A stretch of 64,000 nt of DNA from Pseudomonas asuensis (GTDB taxonomy: Bacteria; Pseudomonadota; Gammaproteobacteria; Pseudomonadales; Pseudomonadaceae): the NCBI RefSeq assembly GCF_014646755.1, contig NZ_BMNW01000008.1, positions 124,001-188,000 of the forward strand, in the 5' to 3' direction. Positions 1 to 8,341 of the stretch are shown in pieces. Positions within the stretch are counted from its first letter, which is position 1. Each line of letters opens with the position of its first letter. The position numbers and the translations under genes were made by a program. A model generated the notes under the pieces. The model searched no databases and was not told the origin of the DNA. It saw nothing but the letters and a program-made list of their open reading frames with translations.

Positions 1-1249
1 GGGCGATCACCTGCTTGGCTGGCGTTGCCCCAATAGCATGGCCCACCTTGAAATCGTTCATCAGATCCGTGCACTGCCCGGCAGCGCCACCCGCAGTATT
101 GGCACTCATCAGATTGATTGGCACCTGCCCCGGCGCCACGATACCAAAGCCCAACTGAGACAGTTGCCCGATGGCACCAATAGGAGGGATGCCGGTTGCT
201 CCTACGACGCGTGCAGCCACAGCCGCCAGACACAGCGCGAGTGGAATGGTCAGCAGGGCCATGAGCCAGTTAATACCAAACAGGGCCGCTTGTAGCGTCA
301 CGATCAACCCAATGGCGACCGCCAATCCTGCCAGCGGACCGAGCTTAGGCCGCTGCCAGACAACGGACGTGCCCGTAGAGGCGGATTTACCAACGTTTCG
401 TACCTGCACTATGCGCAAGGCTAGAGATGCCAAGGTAGAGATCACCATGATGGTCACCCCTGGCCATAAGAGCCATTCTACAAGCACCGCAAACTGCGGC
501 CCTTCGCTGCCAGGCGGAAGCTCCACCAAGCCTTGTGCCAGCAGCCAGGGCGCTATGCCACCCCAGGTTAAAGCAGCGCCCAATAGAAGCGTCAGCCCGA
601 CACGAAGCCCGATAATGCCGCCAAAGCCGACCAGCAGTAGCGACGGGTCGAAGGTAAAGGTCAGCCGCTCCAGGTGAGCCGTAGGTGACCACCGTGGAAA
701 GGCCCAGTAGAAGGTATCGACCGCTTTGACCAGCCCGGAAAAAACAGCCGCCCCAATGAGCACCCATAGGCGGCGCATGGCTTCCTGCCCATGGTTGTAG
801 ATATGGGTCATGGTTTCCAGCGTTGCCATGCCTTCGGGAAACTTGAGGTTGTTGTCGGCAATGAGCGAAGGCCGTAGATACCAGGCGATCCAGATTCCCA
901 GAAAGCTGACTGAAAATACCCAGGCCATCATTGGACCGGCTTGCAATTGTTCACCGGTTAGCAGTGTATAAGCAGGAATTGGCGCAACCAGACCACCCGA
1001 AATAATGGACGCGGCAGCAGACGCAACGGTCTGGTTGATATTGCTCTCATGTATGGTCCAAGCAGGACAGCTTCGCGAGCGGCTGGCAAGCCCCTGCCAG
1101 AAACTAAAGCCGATCAAGAGCGCAATGATCGACATATTGAACGACCAGCCGATCTTGAGCCCCGCGTAGACATTGGATGGGGTTAATACAATACCCAACA
1201 CCAGGCCAGTCAATACGGCGCGCAGACTAAGCTCGCGTTCCACTTTCAT
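1..1249 (-). CDS. OPT/YSL family transporter, partial (C-terminus beyond window)
   Basis: An uninterrupted minus-strand frame runs from ATG at 1249 to the window edge (416 codons, no stop). It translates to a strongly hydrophobic, multi-helix protein. Family signatures seen are an early P-S-N-x-Y-x-G-L-K stretch near residue 28, a conserved D-N-N-L-x-F-P-E-G segment near residue 150, and a late segment containing N-L-M-S-A-N, G-A-A-G-Q, D-L-M-N-D-F-K and G-A-T-P-x-K-Q. The last is typical of bacterial OPT (oligopeptide/YSL metal-chelate) permeases. Expected role is proton-coupled inner-membrane uptake of small peptides or metal chelates; the cargo cannot be told from sequence. A GGGG-containing ribosome site precedes the ATG. 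It is divergent from the FecI-type sigma gene, so an iron-chelate cargo is conceivable but is inference only. Confidence 0.85.
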   Translation of the reverse strand, partial: MKVERELSLRAVLTGLVLGIVLTPSNVYAGLKIGWSFNMSIIALLIGFSFWQGLASRSRSCPAWTIHESNINQTVASAAASIISGGLVAPIPAYTLLTGEQLQAGPMMAWVFSVSFLGIWIAWYLRPSLIADNNLKFPEGMATLETMTHIYNHGQEAMRRLWVLIGAAVFSGLVKAVDTFYWAFPRWSPTAHLERLTFTFDPSLLLVGFGGIIGLRVGLTLLLGAALTWGGIAPWLLAQGLVELPPGSEGPQFAVLVEWLLWPGVTIMVISTLASLALRIVQVRNVGKSASTGTSVVWQRPKLGPLAGLAVAIGLIVTLQAALFGINWLMALLTIPLALCLAAVAARVVGATGIPPIGAIGQLSQLGFGIVAPGQVPINLMSANTAGGAAGQCTDLMNDFKVGHAIGATPAKQVIA

Positions 1250-1552
1250 AGGCCGCCCCTGGACAAGCTCATGGGCTGGTCAGTACGGGTAGCGAAACCG
1301 TCACTAGAAGGAGATATCAAAGCAATCACACCAGATCCTTTTTATTCGATGAGGGTGTGTAGCACTTCGTCCCTCGTAACCGGCGAAGCGCTTAAAACAA
1401 CGACCATGAAAAATCAGTCAAGGTCCCTGCTTTTCCTAAATTGGCATTCAGGGGCTTCCTCCCTTCGCTGATTAGCCTGTTAAAACGTCTCGTTCCAGGC
1501 AAGATCAATGCTTTTCGAGGGCCTTTACCGCAGCTCGCCCTGTCTTTAGAAT
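1250..1552. other. intergenic region between OPT transporter and fecI-like gene
   Basis: About 300 bases separate the two divergent starts. Short open frames here carry no recognisable protein and no good ribosome sites. The region should contain the OPT promoter on the minus strand. The only clear motif is the Fur-type box just to its right. Confidence 0.5.
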
Positions 1553-1573
1553 ATGTGAGAACGGTTCTCATTT
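1553..1573 (+). promoter_or_regulatory. Fur box upstream of fecI-like sigma gene
   Basis: The sequence TGAGAACGGTTCTCA (1556-1570) is an inverted repeat around a central base with AT-rich flanks. It matches the GAGAAxxxTTCTC core of Pseudomonas Fur operators. It lies about 24 bases before the ATG at 1594, where bound Fur would block transcription. Its position also argues that the coding region does not begin upstream of it. Confidence 0.75.
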
Positions 1574-1593
1574 TTCCATTTATGGAAAGGTTC

Positions 1594-2112
1594 ATGGCAA
1601 CGGGCGAAATAAAAACAGCTCCTGAGTTAAACGTGCTGTACCGCAACCATGGTGACTGGCTGACGGGATGGCTACGCAGGCAAACAGGGTGCATCCAGCG
1701 CGCGGAAGACCTGCGGCAGGACACATTCGTACGGCTACTGGCCAAGCCTGAGTTGCCAACCATGCGTGAGCCTCGAGCCTTCCTGACCCAGATCGCCAAA
1801 GGTCTTCTGATCGATCATTATCGCCGTGCCAGTCTTGAACGCAGCTACCTTGAAGCCCTCTCCACTCTGGGCGATGAGCATTACCCCTCTGCCGAAGAAC
1901 TGGCGATGATCACCGAAGCACTGGCCGAGCTTGATCGTCTGCTTGGCAAACTTTCTAGCAAGGCGCGGGCGGCATTTCTCTATAGTCGCCTCGATGGCCT
2001 CACCCACCCTGAAATTGCCCAGCGACTGGGCGTATCGGTTCCACGGGTTCGCCAATACATCGCTCAGGGGCTGCAGCAATGCTATATAGCCCTCTACGGG
2101 GAACCGGTGTGA
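1594..2112 (+). CDS. FecI-like ECF sigma factor (iron-starvation sigma)
   Basis: The 172-residue protein has the two-domain plan of ECF sigma factors of the FecI group. Region 2 contains A-E-D-L-R-Q-D-T-F (about residues 37-45), and region 4 has a helix-turn-helix (H-P-E-I-A-Q-R-L-G-V-S, about residues 134-144). It would direct RNA polymerase to the neighbouring receptor gene when the receptor senses its ligand. ATG 1594 is chosen because GGAAAG lies 7 bases upstream; an ATG at 1582 is possible, but longer frames would run through the Fur box. The stop overlaps the GTG start of the FecR-like gene by 4 bases (GTGA), indicating translational coupling. Repression by Fur under iron sufficiency is inferred from the box at 1553-1573. 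Confidence 0.9.
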   Translation: MATGEIKTAPELNVLYRNHGDWLTGWLRRQTGCIQRAEDLRQDTFVRLLAKPELPTMREPRAFLTQIAKGLLIDHYRRASLERSYLEALSTLGDEHYPSAEELAMITEALAELDRLLGKLSSKARAAFLYSRLDGLTHPEIAQRLGVSVPRVRQYIAQGLQQCYIALYGEPV

Positions 2113-3062
2113 ATGTAAGACCTGTAAGCCGCCAGGTTCTGGATCAGGCCATAGACTGGCAAGTGCGCCTGGAAATGGGGGAAGCCAGTCAGGATGAGCT
2201 AAGTGCCTTGCAGACCTGGCTTGCAGAACACGCCGAGCATCGTCGCGCCTGGGAACAGCTGAACGGCATTAACCAGCGCCTGCGTATTGCCGAGCAACCC
2301 GCGGCACGAACTGCCTTGTTAAGACCGCCGTCCAATGGACGTCGACGCCTGGGCCAAAGCGCTCTGGCCGTCGCCTTTGCCGGTGTTCTGGGCTTGGTTG
2401 CTATTGATCGTTACATTCCGGTTCGTTATGTCTTTGCTGATAACGTGACCCCCACTGGCGAGCAGCGCACCCTGATGCTGCCGGATCACACGCGTATCGT
2501 CCTCGGCAGCCGCAGCGCTCTGGATGTTCGCTTCGATGAAGAGGAACGTCGGGTGATCCTTTTGGCCGGGGAAGCCTTTATTGAAACCGGACATGACACC
2601 ACCAGCCGCCCCTTTATAGTCCAAACCCAGGCTGGACGGCTACGCGCGCTGGGTACCCGCTTTCTTGTGGAAGAGGAGTCACGCGGCTCGCGGCTGACAG
2701 TATTGCAATCCGCGGTGGCCGCACAGCCGCGCTTTGGTCTTGCCGAAGCTGTTATTCCTCAAGGCGAGCAAGTGCTCATGATGGCGGACCGGCTGGATGA
2801 GCTTAAAAACGCTCCGGCAAGCGCTGATGCATGGGTCCATGGGATGCTGGTGGTCGATAATCAGCCTCTGGGTGATGTCGTGGCCGCCCTGAGCCGTGAG
2901 CGCACCGGGCTGATTACCGTGGATCCTGCCATTGCGAAACTGCGTGTTACCGGGACCTTTCCTCTGCATGATGCCGACCAGGCCCTACGCGCCCTTGCGC
3001 TCAATACCCCCATACGAGTAGAGCAACATACACGCTGGTGGCTAGCCGTAAAGCCTCGCTAA
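2109..3062 (+). CDS. FecR-like anti-sigma/sigma regulator
   Basis: This 317-residue inner-membrane regulator transmits the signal from the TonB receptor to the FecI-type sigma factor. The N-terminal cytoplasmic domain (about residues 7-60) has the family pattern A-x-x-W-x-x-R-L through W-L-A-E-x-x-x-H-R-R-A-W. One membrane segment follows (about residues 82-97). The periplasmic FecR domain contains G-E-Q-R-T-L-x-L-P-D and G-E-A-F-I-E, and the C-terminal part resembles an STN-interacting region. GTG 2109 is chosen over the upstream ATG at 2079 because it gives the normal 4-base overlap with the sigma gene and has GGGGA upstream; starting at 2079 would overlap the sigma gene by 34 bases. Confidence 0.9.
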   Translation: MNVRPVSRQVLDQAIDWQVRLEMGEASQDELSALQTWLAEHAEHRRAWEQLNGINQRLRIAEQPAARTALLRPPSNGRRRLGQSALAVAFAGVLGLVAIDRYIPVRYVFADNVTPTGEQRTLMLPDHTRIVLGSRSALDVRFDEEERRVILLAGEAFIETGHDTTSRPFIVQTQAGRLRALGTRFLVEEESRGSRLTVLQSAVAAQPRFGLAEAVIPQGEQVLMMADRLDELKNAPASADAWVHGMLVVDNQPLGDVVAALSRERTGLITVDPAIAKLRVTGTFPLHDADQALRALALNTPIRVEQHTRWWLAVKPR

Positions 3063-3202
3063 CTGCCAGGGCTTGGGTGTGGCTTCCCTCTTTTGCTCAT
3101 TTTTCTATTTCCCTTATTCGAAAATATTCCAAGACAGCTCTATCACTTTGCCATTCTCATTCGGCAATGAAACGAATTCGCATTCGCCTCTTGGAGAGAG
3201 CC

Positions 3203-5635
3203 ATGTCGTCGCTGTTCCGTCCATCCTTGCTTGCCGCTGCACTTGTCTTAGGCCACGTCACGTTAGTCCATGCCCAAACAGCCACGACTGAACGAGCCTA
3301 TCAACTGCCTGCTGCGCCCTTGGCCAGCACGCTCAACCGCATTGCCAGCGAGGCGGGCCTAACCCTCAGCCTTGACCCGTCGATGGCTTCCGGTCGCACC
3401 TCCAGCCCGGTTAACGGCCGCTACGAAGCAACCGAAGCCCTGCGTGAAGCCTTACGCGGCACTGGACTTGAACTGACCGAGCGCGAACCTGGCGTCTATA
3501 CCGTACGCACATTGCCGGTACAAAGCGAAACACTGAGCATGGCAGCCACCACCATTACGGCCGGTGAGCTGGAAAATGCCTGGGGACCTGCTGAAGGCTA
3601 TGTAGCTACGCGCTCAGCCTCTGGCACAAAGACCGATACGCCGATCCTGGAAACGGCTCGCTCCATGTCGGTTGCAACCCGTGAGCAAATGCGCGACCGC
3701 GCCGTACACAACATTGATGATGCCGTGCGCTACATGCCAGGCATCGTGGCCAGTAGTTACGGCAGCGATACCCGTGCCGACTGGCTACGTGTACGAGGCT
3801 TTGAGCCGACCCGCTTTCTCGACGGGCTGCGCTTGCCAGATGGCGTCTATGTCGACCCCAAGCCTGAAACCTGGAACCTTGAACGCCTGACCCTCCTGCG
3901 CGGCCCGGCGTCCTCCATCTATGGGCAGACGCCACCCGGCGGCCTGATCGATATGGTTAGCCTTCGCCCTCAGGCGGAGACCAGCCATGAGGTACGCGCA
4001 GAGGTCGGTAGCGACAATCATCGCCAGATTAATTTCGATACGACGGGTGCAATTGATGAAAATGCCAATGTGCTCTACCGCGTGAGCGGTGTAGTCCGCG
4101 ACAGCGATACGCAGATTGATCACATCGAAAACAAACGCTACAACATCGCGCCAAGCATCACCTGGAACATCGACGATGACACACACCTGACGCTTCTGTC
4201 GCAATACACGCGCGATGATACGGGAACGACCAGTCAGTTCCTGCCCCTCCAAGGCACCAAAATTGATGGCCCGTGGGGCAAGGTTTCCCACCACAAGAAT
4301 TTGGGCGATCCGGATTGGGAACACTACGATCGAACCTACTACTCTCTTGGATATGCGTTCGATCACCGTCTAAACGATGTCTGGCAGTTCCGCCAGAACG
4401 CACGTTATACCAAGAGCGATCTGTCGTTTCGGACAATCACACCGGCGGCTTATCCTGGCCTGTATGTAGACGACAATACGACAATCCCAACCGTTTTGGC
4501 TGACGGCACCTTGCAACGTAGCACTACGTCTGTAAATGAGGATATCAGCCAGTTCGCTATCGATAACAATTTCCAAGGGGACTTCAACACAGGCAACCTG
4601 CAGCATACGCTGCTTCTAGGCCTGGACTACCAGCGCTCCAACAATAACTACACCTCCATTTTTGGATCTGCGCCTGCGAGCAATATTCATAACCCCGTGT
4701 ATGGCCTGCCTATCGATAAACCAGCGCGATCAGCAGCATATTACGACTATGACCAGAAGATTCACCAGACTGGTCTTTACATTCAGGATCAGATCGCTCT
4801 TGATCGCTGGCGCCTTACCCTGGGCGGACGTAAGGACTGGGTTACCACTGATACTCAGTTCTACACCGCTTTAGCAAACGGTGCCCACCCCAAACACAGC
4901 GACACAGCGTTTACCGGTAATGCGTCCCTGAGTTACATCTTCGACTCTGGAATAGCACCTTATATTTCCTATTCAGAGTCTTTTCAGCCCAGTACTGGTG
5001 CAGATATAGATACCAATGAGCCACTCAAGCCCACGGAGGGTAAGCAGTACGAACTTGGTGTGAAATATCAGCCTATTGGGTCAGATACTTTACTCACAGC
5101 GGCCATCTATGAGTTGACTCAAGAGAATGTCAAAACATCCAACTTGGTTGGTGGGGCTCAGTCGCAAGTTGGGAAAGTTAAGGTACGCGGTGTGGAGCTA
5201 GAAGCCACCTCAAATCTAACGGCAAATCTAAAGCTCATTGCAGCTTACTCATATACTCACACGGATGTACGTGACCCGCTATACAACGACAAGCGCCTGC
5301 AGCTCATCCCTGAACACCAAGCCGCGCTCTGGGCTGACTACACTTGGAACACAGGCCTCTTAGACGGCTTCGGCATAGGCGCTGGCGTTCGCTACGTAGG
5401 CGATACATATGGTGATAGAGGTAATAAGCCGGAAGGCTATGCCGGCTCCTACACCCTATATGACGCTGCCGCGCACTATGACTTGGGCCGCCTCGACAGC
5501 CGCCTGAAAGGCGCCTCCGTAGGCGTGAATGCCACCAACCTGTTCAACAAGGACTATATTTCTACCTGTGATGGTTATTACTGCTACTACGGCGACCAAC
5601 GTAGCGTGATCGCCAACGTCACCTACAAGTGGTAA
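3203..5635 (+). CDS. TonB-dependent siderophore receptor with signalling (STN) domain
   Basis: An 810-residue outer-membrane receptor of the FpvA/FecA transducer class. Signs are a signal peptide ending near V-H-A-Q, an STN domain (about residues 35-110) that contacts the FecR-type regulator, a plug domain with the siderophore-receptor R-G-F-E and R-G-P-A-S-S-I-Y-G signatures, and a long beta-barrel ending in aromatic Y-K-W, as outer-membrane proteins do. Ferric-siderophore uptake is expected; the particular siderophore is not determinable. ATG 3203 is chosen for its GGAGAG site and compact signal peptide; ATG 3167 would add 12 basic residues. It follows the sigma and FecR-like genes, the usual order for cell-surface signalling, and ends at a hairpin terminator. 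Confidence 0.93.
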   Translation: MSSLFRPSLLAAALVLGHVTLVHAQTATTERAYQLPAAPLASTLNRIASEAGLTLSLDPSMASGRTSSPVNGRYEATEALREALRGTGLELTEREPGVYTVRTLPVQSETLSMAATTITAGELENAWGPAEGYVATRSASGTKTDTPILETARSMSVATREQMRDRAVHNIDDAVRYMPGIVASSYGSDTRADWLRVRGFEPTRFLDGLRLPDGVYVDPKPETWNLERLTLLRGPASSIYGQTPPGGLIDMVSLRPQAETSHEVRAEVGSDNHRQINFDTTGAIDENANVLYRVSGVVRDSDTQIDHIENKRYNIAPSITWNIDDDTHLTLLSQYTRDDTGTTSQFLPLQGTKIDGPWGKVSHHKNLGDPDWEHYDRTYYSLGYAFDHRLNDVWQFRQNARYTKSDLSFRTITPAAYPGLYVDDNTTIPTVLADGTLQRSTTSVNEDISQFAIDNNFQGDFNTGNLQHTLLLGLDYQRSNNNYTSIFGSAPASNIHNPVYGLPIDKPARSAAYYDYDQKIHQTGLYIQDQIALDRWRLTLGGRKDWVTTDTQFYTALANGAHPKHSDTAFTGNASLSYIFDSGIAPYISYSESFQPSTGADIDTNEPLKPTEGKQYELGVKYQPIGSDTLLTAAIYELTQENVKTSNLVGGAQSQVGKVKVRGVELEATSNLTANLKLIAAYSYTHTDVRDPLYNDKRLQLIPEHQAALWADYTWNTGLLDGFGIGAGVRYVGDTYGDRGNKPEGYAGSYTLYDAAAHYDLGRLDSRLKGASVGVNATNLFNKDYISTCDGYYCYYGDQRSVIANVTYKW

Positions 5636-5650
5636 TCGCTTAGCGCTGTG

Positions 5651-5678
5651 ACAAAGCCGGCCTGCAGCCGGCTTTTGT
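5651..5678 (+). terminator. terminator after TonB receptor gene
   Basis: A GC-rich hairpin with arms AAAGCCGGC and GCCGGCTTT around a short loop is followed by TTGT. It lies 15 bases past the receptor stop, consistent with intrinsic termination. Confidence 0.75.
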
Positions 5679-5806
5679 CCATCAGGAAGAGACCTGATGA
5701 TTCGACACTAGTAGCATTGATCACGCAGAACGCTTGCATAACAGCCCGTGCATCGCGGACGATCACGGTTCAGCTTTCGTTAAGCTTTTGATGAAGAGAG
5801 TGCGTG

Positions 5807-6430
5807 ATGTCGATGATCCTCTATCACACCCCTGCATCCCCATTCGGCCGCAAGGTCGTCGTGATGCTGCACGAGACCGACCTGATCGAGCAGGTCGAGC
5901 TGGAGATCGTCCAGCAAACGCCCCTCAACCCTAACCGTGATGTCATCGATGCCAACCCGTCCGGCAAGATTCCGGCACTGCGCCTGGAAGATGGCACCAC
6001 CCTGCATGACAGCCGCGTCATTCTGGATTACCTGGACACGCTGCATCAGCACACCCCTATGATTCCTCATCATGGGCCTGAGCGTTGGCGGCGCATGACG
6101 CTGGCCTCTTTGGCCGATGCCATGACTGAATCAGCCGTGCAGATCCGCTATGAAACCTTCATGCGGCCACAAGGCTTGCAGTGGAAGCTTTGGCTGGACA
6201 ATCAGCATGAGAAGATTGCGCGCTCGCTGGATTACTTCGAGCAAACGGCCCTACCCGAGCTTGAAGGGCACTTTGATATGGCCTGTATCGGACTGGCCTG
6301 TCTATTGGGTTATCTGGACTTGCGTGTAGCCAATTGGCACTGGCGTGGCGAATACCCCAAGCTGGCCGCCTGGTATACCGAGGCGGATCAGCGCCCCTCG
6401 ATGCAGGCGACCCGCCCCGAGGCACGCTAA
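5807..6430 (+). CDS. glutathione S-transferase family protein
   Basis: A 207-residue cytosolic protein with the two-domain GST plan. The N-terminal thioredoxin-like domain has the S-P-F-x-R-K-V motif near residue 11, then N-P-S-G-K-I-P-A-L, then D-S-R-V-I (the position that contacts the glutathione gamma-glutamyl group). A helical C-terminal domain follows. It probably conjugates or reduces electrophilic substrates with glutathione; the substrate is unknown. ATG 5807 is preferred; a GTG directly before it at 5804 is an equivalent alternative. The gene stands alone between the receptor terminator and a downstream hairpin. Confidence 0.85.
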   Translation: MSMILYHTPASPFGRKVVVMLHETDLIEQVELEIVQQTPLNPNRDVIDANPSGKIPALRLEDGTTLHDSRVILDYLDTLHQHTPMIPHHGPERWRRMTLASLADAMTESAVQIRYETFMRPQGLQWKLWLDNQHEKIARSLDYFEQTALPELEGHFDMACIGLACLLGYLDLRVANWHWRGEYPKLAAWYTEADQRPSMQATRPEAR

Positions 6431-6437
6431 CTTTTCC

Positions 6438-6463
6438 GAGGCGCCAGCATTACTTGGCGCCTC
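6438..6463. terminator. hairpin between convergent genes
   Basis: A perfect 9-base stem, GAGGCGCCA/TGGCGCCTC, sits between two converging genes. T-runs are weak on both sides, so it is terminator-like rather than a textbook intrinsic terminator. Confidence 0.5.
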
Positions 6464-6475
6464 ACCCTCTCGGTT

Positions 6476-6988
6476 TTAGCAGCGAGGCGACCCAGACACG
6501 TACTTTTCCCTGGGGTCAACCGCTGCATCCAGCTTGCGTAATGCCTTGGCGCCGATCAGCAGCGGATAGCGGAAATGACTGCGGTCCGTCAGGTTGACTT
6601 CGATGGTGCGGGATACATCCCCTACGCACACCTCCATCTCGATCACCGGACGCTGGGCGCTGGACGGCGCTTCGTCGTCCCCCTCCTCATCGCCTTCATC
6701 CGAACGACTTTTGATCTTGCTGATTCGCGCCAAGCGGTGCTCGAATGTCGTATCGTTCGCCTTTTCCGTTGCCAGGCGGAAACTTACCCACTGGTCGCCA
6801 TCACGCTCGAACGTCTTGATGTCCTTGGCCGACAACGAGGCTGTCCAGGCGCCTGTATCCATCTTGGCCGGCAGGGATACACCCAGCTCCGGAAGGCGGA
6901 ACGTCTCATAGCGACCATAAAGGGTAGGCTCGGCTGTTGCGAGCAACGGCAGGCTTAAAAGGCCTAACAGGGATAAAAAACGTTTCAC
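6476..6988 (-). CDS. periplasmic retropepsin-like (Zn_protease/RimB-type fold) protein
   Basis: A 170-residue exported protein with an N-terminal signal peptide (hydrophobic L-L-G-L-L-S-L-P-L-L, cleavage near A-T-A). The mature part carries M-D-T-G-A at residues 43-47, the catalytic-type D-T-G-A of retropepsin-fold proteases, within a sequence like the DUF785/'ATP-dependent zinc protease' family. A later G-A-K-A-L-R segment also fits the fold. Between the strands is an acidic stretch rich in D, E and S (about residues 95-110), probably a surface loop. Proteolysis has not been shown for most family members, so the enzymatic role is inferred. Confidence 0.75.
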   Translation of the reverse strand: MKRFLSLLGLLSLPLLATAEPTLYGRYETFRLPELGVSLPAKMDTGAWTASLSAKDIKTFERDGDQWVSFRLATEKANDTTFEHRLARISKIKSRSDEGDEEGDDEAPSSAQRPVIEMEVCVGDVSRTIEVNLTDRSHFRYPLLIGAKALRKLDAAVDPREKYVSGSPRC

Positions 6989-7037
6989 TCAACTACTCCG
7001 GCAGGATCATTAATTGAAGTCTCCCGCGCCAGGGTCG

Positions 7038-8210
7038 CTATGTCCACAATGTACTGAGATTATCGAAACCCCATGCCTCTGGCGACTCACGGCTGATGAT
7101 ACGGTCATACCCCTTCCGGCGTGGCAGATCGATCACCTCATGCCTAATCGGCTCCTTATGCCTTGCGTCATAAAACACTTTTACGGTGGGCGTTAGCAGT
7201 GACTTGGGATTTTGCTCCATTACAACGGCGAGTCGCTCGCTCTCTAGCCTAACCAGCGAACCGACCGGGTAGATGCCAACGGCTTTAACAAACGCTTGAA
7301 AGATGTGTGGATCGAAATGCCCTTTCCACTCCGCCATGCGCTTGACCGACTCGGCCGGATCCCAGCCCATTTTATAGGGGCGATCCGACGTCACCGCGTC
7401 ATACACGTCACACACAGTGGCGATGCGAGACATCAGACTGATCTGTTCACCCAGCAGTCTATCCGGGTAGCCGTTACCATCGTATTTCTCATGGTGATGC
7501 AGACAAACATCGATTGCTATTTCATCTGCCTGCCACGCCCTGAGAATTTGCTCACCGGCCCTTGGGTGGCCCCGCATGATTTCGAACTCTTCGTCCGTCA
7601 GCTTGCCCGGCTTGTTGAGTACATCCAGCGGCATCGACATCTTGCCAACATCATGAAGCAAACCGGCCAGCCCCGCCTGCCGCGCCGTGGCTTCATCCAA
7701 ACCCAGTGTTCGGGCCACAGCAATCATCAGGGCCGACACCGCTACGGAATGCAGATAAGTGTACTCGTCAGAGGTTTTGAGTCGTGCCAGGCTGATCAAC
7801 GCATTAGGATGGCGCAGAACCGAATCGGAAATTTCCTCAACCAGGCCAGCGGCGTTGCCCATCTCGACAACCTGGCCCATCCGCGCATCTTCGAGCATAC
7901 CCTTGACTGCGGCCTTGGCGCTGTCACAGAGCACCTTGGCCCGCTCTATTTCCTCGGCCATTTCGACCTGAACGACGGCCACGGGGCTACGTACTTTTGA
8001 AGGGCCTTCTGCCTGGGCAGGATCGACGTCGACCCCCTTAGCAATATCGATCCATAACCCCTCGATATCACTCTCAAGAATACGCTGCAGCTCACTCGGC
8101 GAACGAATGAGAAAGTCCCCTTTCCAGAAAGGGTGATCTACCCACGGGGCACAAAACTCGTTTACATACATACCCAGACGGGCCTGCGAAACAGGAATAC
8201 GCTTAAGCAT
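7038..8210 (-). CDS. HD-GYP domain cyclic-di-GMP phosphodiesterase
   Basis: A 390-residue cytoplasmic protein. The N-terminal ~130 residues match the DUF3391 domain that often precedes HD-GYP. The catalytic part contains L-L-H-D-V-G-K (metal-binding HD pair), G-H-P-x-x-G, H-H-H-E-K-Y-D-G-N-G-Y-P (the GYP motif) and D-V-Y-D-A-V-T-S-D-R-P-Y-K, so all key residues of an active HD-GYP enzyme are present. It should hydrolyse cyclic di-GMP and so affect motility and biofilm formation. ATG 8210 is used; a TTG at 8219 would add three residues, and neither has a strong ribosome site. It is divergent from the acyltransferase gene. Confidence 0.9.
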   Translation of the reverse strand: MLKRIPVSQARLGMYVNEFCAPWVDHPFWKGDFLIRSPSELQRILESDIEGLWIDIAKGVDVDPAQAEGPSKVRSPVAVVQVEMAEEIERAKVLCDSAKAAVKGMLEDARMGQVVEMGNAAGLVEEISDSVLRHPNALISLARLKTSDEYTYLHSVAVSALMIAVARTLGLDEATARQAGLAGLLHDVGKMSMPLDVLNKPGKLTDEEFEIMRGHPRAGEQILRAWQADEIAIDVCLHHHEKYDGNGYPDRLLGEQISLMSRIATVCDVYDAVTSDRPYKMGWDPAESVKRMAEWKGHFDPHIFQAFVKAVGIYPVGSLVRLESERLAVVMEQNPKSLLTPTVKVFYDARHKEPIRHEVIDLPRRKGYDRIISRESPEAWGFDNLSTLWT

Positions 8211-8341
8211 AATGAACAACTACAGCCGTTATCGGTGTTCTAGATAATCCATAGACTAGACGCCATTGCTGCCTAAGCGGCCCAGTAGAGGCTCAGTGTG
8301 TTTATGGCGCTAACGAGAAGAATAGTACCTAGGGAGAATTT

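Noticed and set aside
387-767. 126-codon minus-strand frame within the OPT region
   Set aside because: Out of frame with the continuous OPT translation, which explains this stretch; it is a shadow frame, not evidence for a broken gene.
1271-1471. 66-codon plus-strand frame upstream of the FecI-type gene
   Set aside because: No family resemblance and no supporting ribosome site; it lies in the divergent promoter space.
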